A stretch of 64,000 bases of DNA from Segatella maculosa DSM 19339 = JCM 15638. GTDB lineage: Bacteria; Bacteroidota; Bacteroidia; Bacteroidales; Bacteroidaceae. The notes under the pieces are model-generated. The model did not search any database. It saw only the letters and a list, made by a program, of their open reading frames with translations, and was not told where the DNA came from. Below, in pieces: positions 7,992 through 16,650 of this stretch. The stretch lies in NCBI RefSeq assembly GCF_000382385.1, contig NZ_KB908321.1, forward strand, positions 297,999 through 361,998. Direction: 5' to 3'. The translations under genes and the position numbers were made by a program. Numbering within the stretch: position 1 is the stretch's first letter; each line of letters starts with the position of its first letter.

Positions 7992-10900
7992 ATGAAGAAG
8001 TACAATCATGCAGGAAGCAAGGCAAATTGCTTCCGAATCGTCGTTCTTTTGGCATTACTGATAAACGTGATGACGATTCATGCACAGTCCTTAGTCAAAG
8101 GAACTGTCACGGATACCAATGGCAATCCGCTTATTGGTGTCACCGTGCAGAATGCTACAACGAAAGGAGGGGCTGTCACGGATATCGAGGGAAATTTCTC
8201 GGTTCAGGCCAAGAAAGGCGATCTGTTGAAAGTCTCATACGTGGGCTACTTGACGCAGAACCTTCGTGCCTCGGGAACTCACATGACCGTTACGTTGAAA
8301 GAGAATGTCAGTTCGCTCGACGAACTCGTAGTTGTGGGCTACGGCGTGCAAAAACGGCGAGACATTGTGGGTGCGATTGATAAGGTGTCGGGCGATGTCG
8401 TAGAGAACCGCGCCAATACCAACATCACACGCTCCCTGCAAGGGCAGATTCCCGGGCTCACCATCACGCAGACCGACGGACGTTCCACCCGTGGTGGCGG
8501 TGTCCATATTCGTGGTAACGTGAACTCTATTGGCGCCGGAGGCTCGGCACTTGTGCTTATCGATGGCGTGGAGGGAAGTCTCTCGCAGGTCAATCCCGAT
8601 GATGTGGAAAGCGTTTCCGTGCTGAAGGATGCATCGTCGGCAGCCGTCTATGGTGCGCGCGGAGCTTTTGGCGTTATTCTTGTTACGACCAAAAGTGCGA
8701 AGGCCGGGAAAACCGTCGTGAAATATTCAGGGCAGGTCTCGCTGGTTAAGCGTACGGTGAAGTATGATGTCGTCACGAATGGCCTGCAGTGGACGAATGA
8801 TTTCTACGAGGCTTATATGGGATATCGGGGAACTGAGCCCAGTACAATCAATAATGTGTTCAATGCCCACAACAAAAGTTGGAGTGATTGGTATTCAGAG
8901 CTGCAGCGACGCGACGCCAATCCGTTGCTTGAGAAACAGCGCACCAACGATAACGGTTACTACGAATACTACGGCAATACCGATTGGTTGGGAGCTATCT
9001 ACCGCAACAACAACTTCGCTACCCGGCACAACATCTCTATCAGTGGTGGTTCGGACCGTTCGACTTTCTACATCAGTGGCAGATACGATGGTAACAACGG
9101 GATTTATAAGGTCGGCAACGAACGTTTCAACCGATATAACATCCGTGCGAAAGGTATGTTGAAACTCAATCGCTGGCTTCGCCTGGAGAATAATACCGAC
9201 GTTTTCCTGCAAGACTATCATGAGCCTATCGTTATGTATGCTTACGACCGTAACAATTTGGATACGCGCATACCTATACAACGGCAGTTCGAGACGCAGG
9301 GCTTCCCCGTTGCAACAATCAGAAATACGGATGGCACTTGGACGCAGGCAGCCGTATATACGGGTTACGCAGGGTTTGCAGAAGGAACCTCGTGGCGTCA
9401 GAATAAGTGGTCTAACATCACCAACACCACGACCCTTTATGCGGATATCATCAAAGACGTGCTACAGGCCAAGGCCGACTTTACCTACAAGCGAAGTCAT
9501 CAACGGCGGGAGCAGGTCGGCAATATTTATGATGCCATGATTTCTCCTACGGAAAAATGGTCATGGTCTAACTATAGTCATCTTGAGCATCGCTATTACG
9601 ACACAGAATACATGGCTGGGAGTGCCACTCTCACTTACACTCCGAAGCTTCTCGGCGGACATTATCTCAAGGGTATGGGAGGCTGGAATCTTGAGCAAGA
9701 GAAATATCGTTCTACGCGTGCCATGCGTCAAGGACTACTTGAACCAAATATGCCTAATTTCAATTTCACCGATAGTGACGCTTACTACATTAATGATAAT
9801 GGTTCCTATGATTGGACTTTCGTAGGTTTCTTCTATCGTTTGAACTATAATTGGAAAGGACGTTACTTGTTGGAGACAAGCGGTCGTTATGACGGAAGTT
9901 CCAAGTTCCCGACTAGCCAACAGTGGGGTTTCTTCCCTTCGGCGTCCTTGGGTTGGCGCATCAGCGAAGAACCTTGGATGGAACCGCTACGCACACGCTT
10001 CCTCGATAACTTTAAGTTGCGTGCATCTATGGGAGAGGCCGGAAACGGACTCGTATCTCCCTATCAATATCTCTCAACGATGAGCATTCATCGTGGCACC
10101 AGTGTTATTAACGGTAAGCTGGCCAATTATACACAGGCTCCTGCTCCTGTACCAAGTGGACTTACTTGGGAAAAGGTTATCACCTATAACTTTGGTGTTG
10201 ACATAGATATGTTTAAGAACCGTTTCACTTTTTCTTTTGATGTTTATCGAAAAAACACGAAAGACATGTATGTTGTCGGTGATGAACTTCCTGCCGTGTA
10301 TGGTAATAATCCTCCAAAGGGCAATAATGCCGACATGCGCACTGATGGTTGGGAAATCAGTCTTGGTTGGAGGGATCGTGTAATGGTTGCCGGTAGCCCT
10401 CTCAAATACCATGTCAAGGCAGCTTTGTGGAATGCTAAAAGCAAAATCACCAAATATACCGCTACCACTAACACCCTCACCTCTTATTATAAAGGTAAGG
10501 AAGTTGGCGAGATATGGGGATTCGATTGCCTTGGATTCTTTCAGAGCAAAGAAGACGTGTTGAAATCTCCCGACCAAAGCTGGCTCCACAACTATAACCG
10601 TTCTGGCCAGATATGGGAGGCTGGCGATCTGAAGTTCAGAGACGTGAACGACGACAAGAAAATTAATATAGGCAACAACACGCTTGAAGACCATGGCGAC
10701 CTTGTCAAGATTGGTAACACAACGCCCCGCTATTGCTATAGCTTCAGTTATGGCGCTGAATGGAATGGTATTGGCTTTTCGATGTTCTGGCAGGGGGTGG
10801 CTAAACGCGACTGGTATCCCAATAGCGAGGCCGGCCTTTTCTGGGGAAATTATGGACGCGTTTACGGATATGACCTTCCTTGGCAGAACGCTTCCAACCG

Positions 10901-11297
10901 TGCCGGAGTTGATGCAAATGGAGATATAACCAATCCCACGGCTTATTGGCCTCGTCTACGCGGTTACATAGCAGAAGACAACAAGGGAACACTTTCCCGT
11001 AGAAACAACCGTTATCTGCAGAACGCTGCTTATCTGCGCTTGAAGACCGTCAGTCTGTCTTACGCCTTCTCGCAAAAGTTTATATCCAAGTTAGGACTCA
11101 ACAGCCTTGTGGTCTACGTCTCAGGAGAAAACCTTCTGACGATTACACCACTACACAAGTGGGCGAAGAACTTCGACCCTGAGGTGATTAGCTCGGGCGA
11201 CGCTTCTGGATGGAACGGACAGACCGGCACTGCTGGCGACGGATATAGTTATCCGATGCTGAAGAGTATGTCTTTGGGACTCAATATCACTTTCTAA
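7992..11297 (+). CDS. SusC/RagA family TonB-dependent outer membrane receptor
   Basis: 1101 residues. A signal peptide (to about residue 31, ending MTIHAQ) is followed by a carboxypeptidase-regulatory-like domain (VKGTVTDTNGNPLIGVTV, about 34-115). The TonB-box region with LDELVVVGYGVQKRRDIVGA comes next, then the plug (VLIDGVEGSLSQVNPDDVES, VLKDASSAAVYGARGAFGVI) and a long beta-barrel ending in LGLNITF with the C-terminal Phe. It would import a ligand across the outer membrane with its SusD partner encoded 29 bases downstream. The operon lacks glycoside hydrolases and carries a phosphoesterase, so the ligand may be a phosphate ester rather than a plain glycan. That last point is inference. 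Confidence 0.95.
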   Translation: MKKYNHAGSKANCFRIVVLLALLINVMTIHAQSLVKGTVTDTNGNPLIGVTVQNATTKGGAVTDIEGNFSVQAKKGDLLKVSYVGYLTQNLRASGTHMTVTLKENVSSLDELVVVGYGVQKRRDIVGAIDKVSGDVVENRANTNITRSLQGQIPGLTITQTDGRSTRGGGVHIRGNVNSIGAGGSALVLIDGVEGSLSQVNPDDVESVSVLKDASSAAVYGARGAFGVILVTTKSAKAGKTVVKYSGQVSLVKRTVKYDVVTNGLQWTNDFYEAYMGYRGTEPSTINNVFNAHNKSWSDWYSELQRRDANPLLEKQRTNDNGYYEYYGNTDWLGAIYRNNNFATRHNISISGGSDRSTFYISGRYDGNNGIYKVGNERFNRYNIRAKGMLKLNRWLRLENNTDVFLQDYHEPIVMYAYDRNNLDTRIPIQRQFETQGFPVATIRNTDGTWTQAAVYTGYAGFAEGTSWRQNKWSNITNTTTLYADIIKDVLQAKADFTYKRSHQRREQVGNIYDAMISPTEKWSWSNYSHLEHRYYDTEYMAGSATLTYTPKLLGGHYLKGMGGWNLEQEKYRSTRAMRQGLLEPNMPNFNFTDSDAYYINDNGSYDWTFVGFFYRLNYNWKGRYLLETSGRYDGSSKFPTSQQWGFFPSASLGWRISEEPWMEPLRTRFLDNFKLRASMGEAGNGLVSPYQYLSTMSIHRGTSVINGKLANYTQAPAPVPSGLTWEKVITYNFGVDIDMFKNRFTFSFDVYRKNTKDMYVVGDELPAVYGNNPPKGNNADMRTDGWEISLGWRDRVMVAGSPLKYHVKAALWNAKSKITKYTATTNTLTSYYKGKEVGEIWGFDCLGFFQSKEDVLKSPDQSWLHNYNRSGQIWEAGDLKFRDVNDDKKINIGNNTLEDHGDLVKIGNTTPRYCYSFSYGAEWNGIGFSMFWQGVAKRDWYPNSEAGLFWGNYGRVYGYDLPWQNASNRAGVDANGDITNPTAYWPRLRGYIAEDNKGTLSRRNNRYLQNAAYLRLKTVSLSYAFSQKFISKLGLNSLVVYVSGENLLTITPLHKWAKNFDPEVISSGDASGWNGQTGTAGDGYSYPMLKSMSLGLNITF

Positions 11298-11326
11298 TGA
11301 ATAACTACATATAGACGAACAGCCTT

Positions 11327-13102
11327 ATGAAAAAGATATATATATGCTTGGCCCTTGCCGCACTTTCTTTCTGTGCTTGCGACGACTTCTTGGACCGAAA
11401 GCCGATTGCCAAGATGGATTCAGAGAAGTTCTTTGCCAATGAAGAACAACTTCAACTTTATGCCAATGGACTGTACATCAACATGACACCGGATGCGGAA
11501 GAACTGACTACCGGAAAGTCTACATGCGATTACTTAGCTCGCAATACCACCGATGCTCTTCTTCAGAAGAACTTCACCGCTAACCAAATGTCCGGTTGGA
11601 CAATAGGAGCTTGGAAAGACCTTTTCCGCGTAAACTATTTCTTGGAGCACATGGACAGGGCCAATTGTCCCTCAGAAGTGATAAACCACTACCGAGGGAT
11701 TGCAAGGTTCTGGCGCGCATACTTCTATTTTGACAAGGTGAAGACCTATGGTGACGTGCCATGGTATAACCACACGATAGACTCCAAGGATATGGTAGCA
11801 CTCTACAAACAGCGCGACGACAGGGAAGCTGTAATGGACAGTGTATTGAAAGATATTAACTATGCTTGCGACCATATACGCAACCGTAGCGAAACCACCA
11901 TAACACCATGGATGGCGCTTGCCCTTAAGTCGCGTATATGTCTCTTTGAGGGAACTTATCGCAAGTATCACGCAGTCAATCCTTCGACCGGGCAACCTTG
12001 GAAAGAGCAGAATGCTTCTGAAAGATTCCTCAAAGCTTGTATAGACGCATCTGAGAAGATTATCGATTCGGAACAATTCAATCTCTATAATACCAAGAAC
12101 CCCGAAACCGACTACCGATACGTCTTCCAACAGGAGAAACCTGTATCCGAAGAAGTGATTTGGGCCAAGGAATATAGTGCGAGCCTAAGCTCGTTCCATA
12201 ACCTTACGCAGGTTTTCGTCTCTTCGGGCAATCTGTCGAATCGCTGGTCACCGACACAGGACTTCGTTAATACCTATCTTAATCGAGATGGAAGTCGCTT
12301 TACCGACGACCCTGACTATTCTACGAAGGGCTTTGCCCAAAACGCTGCCAACCGAGATTGTCGACTTGCACAGGAGATCATGATGCCCGGCTACACAAAA
12401 TCCAATAATAACGGAAAGGCAGTTGCAACTAACCCCAACTGGAGTGTAACAATGACGGGATATCAGATTATTAAGTACAACATGGACGGCACATACTATG
12501 AGGTGACCAATCATTGCAGTAACTCGGTTCCCGTTATCCGCTATGCAGAGATATTGCTCAACGAGGCGGAGGCCAAAGCTGAACTCGGGCTGATGACAAA
12601 CAAGGTTTGGGACCAAACGATACGACCCATCCGAGAGCGCGCCGGTGTCAAAGGCAGTGCACCAGTCACAGCCGACCCTTACCTCATCGCTTACTACAAC
12701 AACACGGTGACCGACAAATGGATACTTGAAATCCGACGCGAGCGAGCTATAGAGCTTTTCCTTGAAGGCGGAGGGTTGCGATATGACGACCTTATGCGAT
12801 GGCGGGCAGGCGATCTGCTTACGAAAGATTTGGGTTCCATTTACATCGGCAGTAAGAACCTTGCCGTGGATTCCGACGGAGACGGTAAACCCGACCTCAT
12901 GGTTGTTGACAAAGTTCCGGGGAACAAGAACAAGGATATCACCTACATTGATTTAAGCAAGACACGCTTCTATACGTTTAGAGACGGTCGCCTCTATGTT
13001 GCAAACAATAATGTGTGGGAAAACAAGAAGTACGTTCATCCTATTCCAACGGCAGCAATCGTGAAGAATAACAACCTCAAGCAGAACTATGGATGGGAAT
13101 AA
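11327..13102 (+). CDS. SusD/RagB family surface lipoprotein
   Basis: 591 residues. A lipoprotein signal ends at Cys18 (LSFCACDDFLDRKP). The CDDFLDRKPIAKMDSEKFF opening and the TPR-rich body with FWRAYFYFDKVKTYGDVPWY, MALALKSRICLFEGTYRKYH and VPVIRYAEILLNEAEAKAEL are typical of SusD. The C-terminal ILEIRRERAIELFLEGGGLR segment matches the usual signature. It sits on the cell surface and passes ligand to the adjacent SusC. It is 29 bases after susC and 59 bases before the BACON gene, in one operon. Confidence 0.95.
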   Translation: MKKIYICLALAALSFCACDDFLDRKPIAKMDSEKFFANEEQLQLYANGLYINMTPDAEELTTGKSTCDYLARNTTDALLQKNFTANQMSGWTIGAWKDLFRVNYFLEHMDRANCPSEVINHYRGIARFWRAYFYFDKVKTYGDVPWYNHTIDSKDMVALYKQRDDREAVMDSVLKDINYACDHIRNRSETTITPWMALALKSRICLFEGTYRKYHAVNPSTGQPWKEQNASERFLKACIDASEKIIDSEQFNLYNTKNPETDYRYVFQQEKPVSEEVIWAKEYSASLSSFHNLTQVFVSSGNLSNRWSPTQDFVNTYLNRDGSRFTDDPDYSTKGFAQNAANRDCRLAQEIMMPGYTKSNNNGKAVATNPNWSVTMTGYQIIKYNMDGTYYEVTNHCSNSVPVIRYAEILLNEAEAKAELGLMTNKVWDQTIRPIRERAGVKGSAPVTADPYLIAYYNNTVTDKWILEIRRERAIELFLEGGGLRYDDLMRWRAGDLLTKDLGSIYIGSKNLAVDSDGDGKPDLMVVDKVPGNKNKDITYIDLSKTRFYTFRDGRLYVANNNVWENKKYVHPIPTAAIVKNNNLKQNYGWE

Positions 13103-13161
13103 CCCGACCCACAAGAAGTGAAGAAGGACTTTAAGTATAACCATTTAGCAATATAATCAGT

Positions 13162-14409
13162 ATGAAAAGATACAGCATCTTCAAATGTGCAGTGTTCATG
13201 ATGACACTCCTATCGCTACTGGGTGCTTGCAGTGACAATAGTGAAACTGTTCTTCTCGGAAGCGATGACCAACTGCGGTTCTCTTCATCGGAGACGAGTA
13301 AGAAGTTCACCGTGTGTGCCACAGGAGAATGGAAGATTACAACCGATGCCCCTTGGCTTTCGTTCAGCAAGCGCAGTGGCGAGGGAGACGGACAGACGCG
13401 CGAACAGATAGTGGTCACGGCAGCCCGGAACACAAGCTCCGCTCGACAGGCTTCCTTTCATTTGTCGGCCGGTGGAAAGACACTCGTCGTGAATTGCGAG
13501 CAAGAGGAAGGCCGTCCCTTTGCCTTTGGCGCAATCGGCCTCTCTGCTTCGTTGCAAGTAGGGACTTCTGTTGCAGGCATCATGCTCAACATTCCTTACG
13601 AGTATGGTTACAAAGGTATGAAGCTCACGCTCCACACTGCCTTCAGCGGAGACGGTTCCGAAGGACTGACCGCAGAAGATCAAAGCTTCACGCTCGACAC
13701 CGACAAAGGAACGCTGTCGGTTCCTCTTGGCGGAAAGCCTGTCAAGTCGGGTAGCCTCGTCATCACCGTCAGCACCGATCAGGCAGAGATAGCCCCCGTT
13801 GTCCTTAACACCACAGTCAACGACAGAATCATTCTCGAACAACATTTCGACCTTTGCATCTATGGAGGAGACTTCGTTGCGGGCAAACCGGGGAACATGC
13901 CGGTATGGGTTAAGGACGAGAACGGAAAGAACATTCCACCCACTCCGCTCGGTGAACTGCAGCCACGAACGCCCAACCACGATGGCTCCAACGACCTTTT
14001 CTCAACAATGGCCCATTCCTATCTTGTTTCCAAGGGACTCGACTCATGGGAAGGCACCAAAGTCTATGAACGGCCCGGCTACGTGAAGATTGGCACGGGA
14101 AGCGCTGTTGGAAAGATAGCAACCCCGAGCTTCGCTGCGCTTGGTACGGAAAATGTCGATGTAGCGGTAAGTTTGAAGGTGGCCGAGTGGCCCGATGAAC
14201 AGGGCGGAAAGCTCGTCATCAGTGTCGAAGGCTCGGGAACGGCTTCGCTCTCCACTTATGCCTATCTGCACAAGAAAGCTAAGAGCGGAAGCGAATGGGA
14301 AGAAGTGAAGTTCGCCATTCAAGGTGCATCAGGAAACACGCGCCTCGTCTTCACGACCAAGGGAAACAAGCGCTTCGCTATCGACGACCTTATTGTTTCA
14401 GTAAAATAA
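13162..14409 (+). CDS. BACON-domain surface lipoprotein
   Basis: 415 residues. Lipobox LLGAC with Cys23. A BACON-type beta-sandwich spans roughly residues 35-115 (FTVCATGEWKITTDAPWLSF, then VVTAARNTSSARQASFHLSA). A middle beta-rich part follows. The C-terminal 110 residues or so look like a jelly-roll binding module (KIATPSFAALG to RFAIDDLIVSVK). Such proteins in Sus-like loci usually bind the ligand at the cell surface. The gene lies between susD and the phosphoesterase gene, 10 bases from the latter. No catalytic motif was seen. Confidence 0.8.
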   Translation: MKRYSIFKCAVFMMTLLSLLGACSDNSETVLLGSDDQLRFSSSETSKKFTVCATGEWKITTDAPWLSFSKRSGEGDGQTREQIVVTAARNTSSARQASFHLSAGGKTLVVNCEQEEGRPFAFGAIGLSASLQVGTSVAGIMLNIPYEYGYKGMKLTLHTAFSGDGSEGLTAEDQSFTLDTDKGTLSVPLGGKPVKSGSLVITVSTDQAEIAPVVLNTTVNDRIILEQHFDLCIYGGDFVAGKPGNMPVWVKDENGKNIPPTPLGELQPRTPNHDGSNDLFSTMAHSYLVSKGLDSWEGTKVYERPGYVKIGTGSAVGKIATPSFAALGTENVDVAVSLKVAEWPDEQGGKLVISVEGSGTASLSTYAYLHKKAKSGSEWEEVKFAIQGASGNTRLVFTTKGNKRFAIDDLIVSVK

Positions 14410-14419
14410 ATCAAAGCAT

Positions 14420-15946
14420 ATGAAAACAAAACTAAAGAATATCCTTTCACTGTCAGTGCTGTTCATACTGACTTTCCCTGTCGCTTCGTGCGGTTCGGGC
14501 AGCGACACACCATCGCCCGCTACTCCCGGCGGAGGGGCTGAGTCTTTCAAACCCAAAACCGGAAACGACCTCTATGGACAGATTACCGACGACCGCGGAC
14601 AAGGAGTGCCTGATGTCGTAGTGAGCGACGGCTATCAAAGTGTAGCAACCGATGCCAAGGGATGGTATCAGATGAAACGCCGGAGCGGAGCACTCTATGT
14701 GAACTACTCGGTTCCAAAGGATTACAAGGCCAGTACAACGGCATTCTACAAGCCTCTCAAACCGGCAGAGAAACGCTACGACTTCAAACTTACCCGTCTC
14801 AATGGTGACGAGACCCACTTTAACCTGCTTGTCATGGCCGACCCCCAGGTGAAGAGCAATCATGACGTAGAGCGATTCAAATCGGAAACGATGCCCGATG
14901 TCAGGCAAACCATCGCGAACAGCAAACTTCCCATCTACGGGCTATGCCTCGGCGACATTGTTGACGAAAAGCATCAGGAGCTTACCAATTCCATGAGGGT
15001 GCTCCTGCAATCTACGTCAATGCCTTTCTTCGTGACCATCGGTAACCACGACAAGCAGACGGGAAAGACCGGAGACGAGGTAACGAAGAACTTCCGCGAT
15101 AACTTCGGCCCCCTCAACTATTCATTCAATCGGGGCGACGTCCACTTTATCTGCCTTGACAATATCCTTTACAACTCTACCAAGGACTATAAGGGAGGCA
15201 TCACCGACGATGTTTTGGCCTGGATGGAAAGCGATTTGAAGTATATATCGAAAGACAAGATGATCGTTGTCTTCTACCATATACCTTGGCGACAGACGAA
15301 CAACAGGAACCGCACTGCGATGATGAAGCTACTCGAAGGCTACGCCAACTTGCTGCTGCTCTCCGGTCATACGCACTACCAAGAGAACTTCCACGGCACA
15401 CAGCCTTATCGTTTCGCCGAGCGCATACATGGCGCAGCTTGCGGAGCGTGGTGGCACTCCAACATCTGTGGCGAAGGCACTCCTAACGGGTATCAAGTCT
15501 ACGAGATAAAAGGAACCAAGGTGGTGAACAACTACTACAAGAGCACGGGATACGAGAGGAGTTTTCAAATCCGTCTTCACCATGGCACGGGCTCGTGGGG
15601 AGGGGACCACGGTTCCTTCGGTTACGAATTGTCGGCCGACTACATTGTAGCCAACGTTTGGAACTACGACACAAACTGGAAGGTTGAAGTGTTTGAAGAC
15701 GATGCCTACAGCGGAGAGATGACCTCTTCGTTTGCGGACTACTTCAATCGCGACGCATGGGCGCGGGCCTATCACATTGGTGTTCTCGGGCGCAACCCCA
15801 ACAACTACAGTCCGCTGACCACTCACGACTTTGTCTATAAACTCAAGAAACCGGGAGCCAAGGTGCGTGTCGTAGCCACCGACAACTACGGAAACCGTTA
15901 CGAACAAACCGAGTTTACGGAGGACCTCGAGTCGGCTCACAAGTGA
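14420..15946 (+). CDS. Calcineurin-like phosphoesterase lipoprotein
   Basis: 508 residues. Lipobox ending at Cys24 (PVASCGSG). Residues about 45-125 form a carboxypeptidase-regulatory-like beta-sandwich (DLYGQITDDRGQGVPDVVVS). The metallophosphatase domain has MADPQVK (first motif, with Gln where His is usual), CLGDIVDE, TIGNHDKQ, the histidine in VVFYHIPWR, and SGHTHYQ. The last 140 residues match the C-terminal beta domain found in this group. It would hydrolyse a phosphate ester at the cell surface or in the periplasm, presumably of the ligand handled by SusCD. The Gln substitution in the first metal motif is also found in other members of this subgroup, so I do not take it as loss of activity. 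Confidence 0.85.
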   Translation: MKTKLKNILSLSVLFILTFPVASCGSGSDTPSPATPGGGAESFKPKTGNDLYGQITDDRGQGVPDVVVSDGYQSVATDAKGWYQMKRRSGALYVNYSVPKDYKASTTAFYKPLKPAEKRYDFKLTRLNGDETHFNLLVMADPQVKSNHDVERFKSETMPDVRQTIANSKLPIYGLCLGDIVDEKHQELTNSMRVLLQSTSMPFFVTIGNHDKQTGKTGDEVTKNFRDNFGPLNYSFNRGDVHFICLDNILYNSTKDYKGGITDDVLAWMESDLKYISKDKMIVVFYHIPWRQTNNRNRTAMMKLLEGYANLLLLSGHTHYQENFHGTQPYRFAERIHGAACGAWWHSNICGEGTPNGYQVYEIKGTKVVNNYYKSTGYERSFQIRLHHGTGSWGGDHGSFGYELSADYIVANVWNYDTNWKVEVFEDDAYSGEMTSSFADYFNRDAWARAYHIGVLGRNPNNYSPLTTHDFVYKLKKPGAKVRVVATDNYGNRYEQTEFTEDLESAHK

Positions 15947-16084
15947 AACTCACATCCCAGTCCTCCCAAAAGGAGGGAGGAAGTGCTTTGCGGGCTTGCC
16001 TCACGCTGTCGCTCTTTTTGAGGGTTAGAATCAGTGTTTTGGGAGGAAGAATTAGCTTGCAGGCTTGATAGATGATGTATATTA

Positions 16085-16230
16085 TTTCTTTCCGTATGCC
16101 GTAAGATTTCCTCCCGTATGCCCGTGAATTTTCTCCCGCAAGAAAATATTTTTTCTCCCGCAAAGAAATTTATTTTCATACGGGAGAAAATTTATTTCTT
16201 CCCGCAAAGAAATTTATTTCTTCCCGTATA
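16085..16230. repeat. 22-bp periodic array (CCCGTAT/CCCGCAAAG family), seven units
   Basis: CG anchor dinucleotides fall at 16093, 16115, 16137, 16159, 16181, 16203 and 16225, exactly 22 bases apart. Units consist of CCCGTATG or CCCGCAAAG followed by AAATTTATTT-like sequence, and one unit (16181) is in inverted orientation. The same family with the same period occurs at 25305-25600. The array lies in the 700-base gap between the convergent phosphoesterase and MFS genes. Confidence 0.85.
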
Positions 16231-16236
16231 TAAATT

Positions 16237-16278
16237 ACGTGAATTCGGTTGAAGCAGTTTCTTTAACCGAATTCACGT
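16237..16278. terminator. Strong hairpin between the two arrays of the convergent gap
   Basis: A perfect 14-pair stem (ACGTGAATTCGGTT at 16237-16250 against 16265-16278) can be extended by four more pairs, one of them G:T, leaving the hexanucleotide loop CAGTTT. No T-run follows. It may help end transcription from either side of the convergent region, but its role is unproven. Confidence 0.5.
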
Positions 16279-16294
16279 ATAGAACAATCATTTG

Positions 16295-16620
16295 AATGCC
16301 TATTGGGAATGCGATTGCCTTCCTATTGGAAACACGATTGCCTTCCCATTGGGAATACGGTTGTCTTCCTATTGGGAATACGATTGTCCTCCCATTGGGA
16401 ATGCGATTGGACCTCCATTGGAGGTAGGACAGGACTTCCACTGGAAGTAGGACAGGACTTCCATTGGAGGTAGGATTGGACTTCTATTGGAAGTCCGATT
16501 GGACTTATATAAGGAGTCGGATAGGACTTATACTTAGAGTCCTTGACAACTTATACTTAGAGTCCCGAAGGACTTATACTTAAAGTCCTCGACAACTTAT
16601 ACTTGAAGTTGTCGAGGACC
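16295..16620. repeat. 23-bp periodic array of variable palindromes, fourteen units
   Basis: The central A of the ATTGG/ATACT core recurs at 16302, 16325, 16348 and every 23 bases to 16601 without a slip. Units are short palindromes whose arms change from unit to unit but stay complementary: TTCCCATTGGGAA, CTCCATTGGAG, CTTCCACTGGAAG, GGACTTCTATTGGAAGTCC, and GGACTT...AAGTCC. The final unit forms a 14-pair perfect stem (16585-16598 with 16606-16619). This hairpin lies 31 bases after the MFS stop and could serve as its terminator. A related array is at 50480. Confidence 0.9.
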
Positions 16621-16650
16621 TTAAGTAGAGGTTCCCAAAGGGAGATACTG

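Noticed and set aside
16085..16620. CRISPR-like array
   Set aside because: The spacing is regular, but there is no conserved repeat with unique spacers. The units themselves vary, and no cas gene is in the window.
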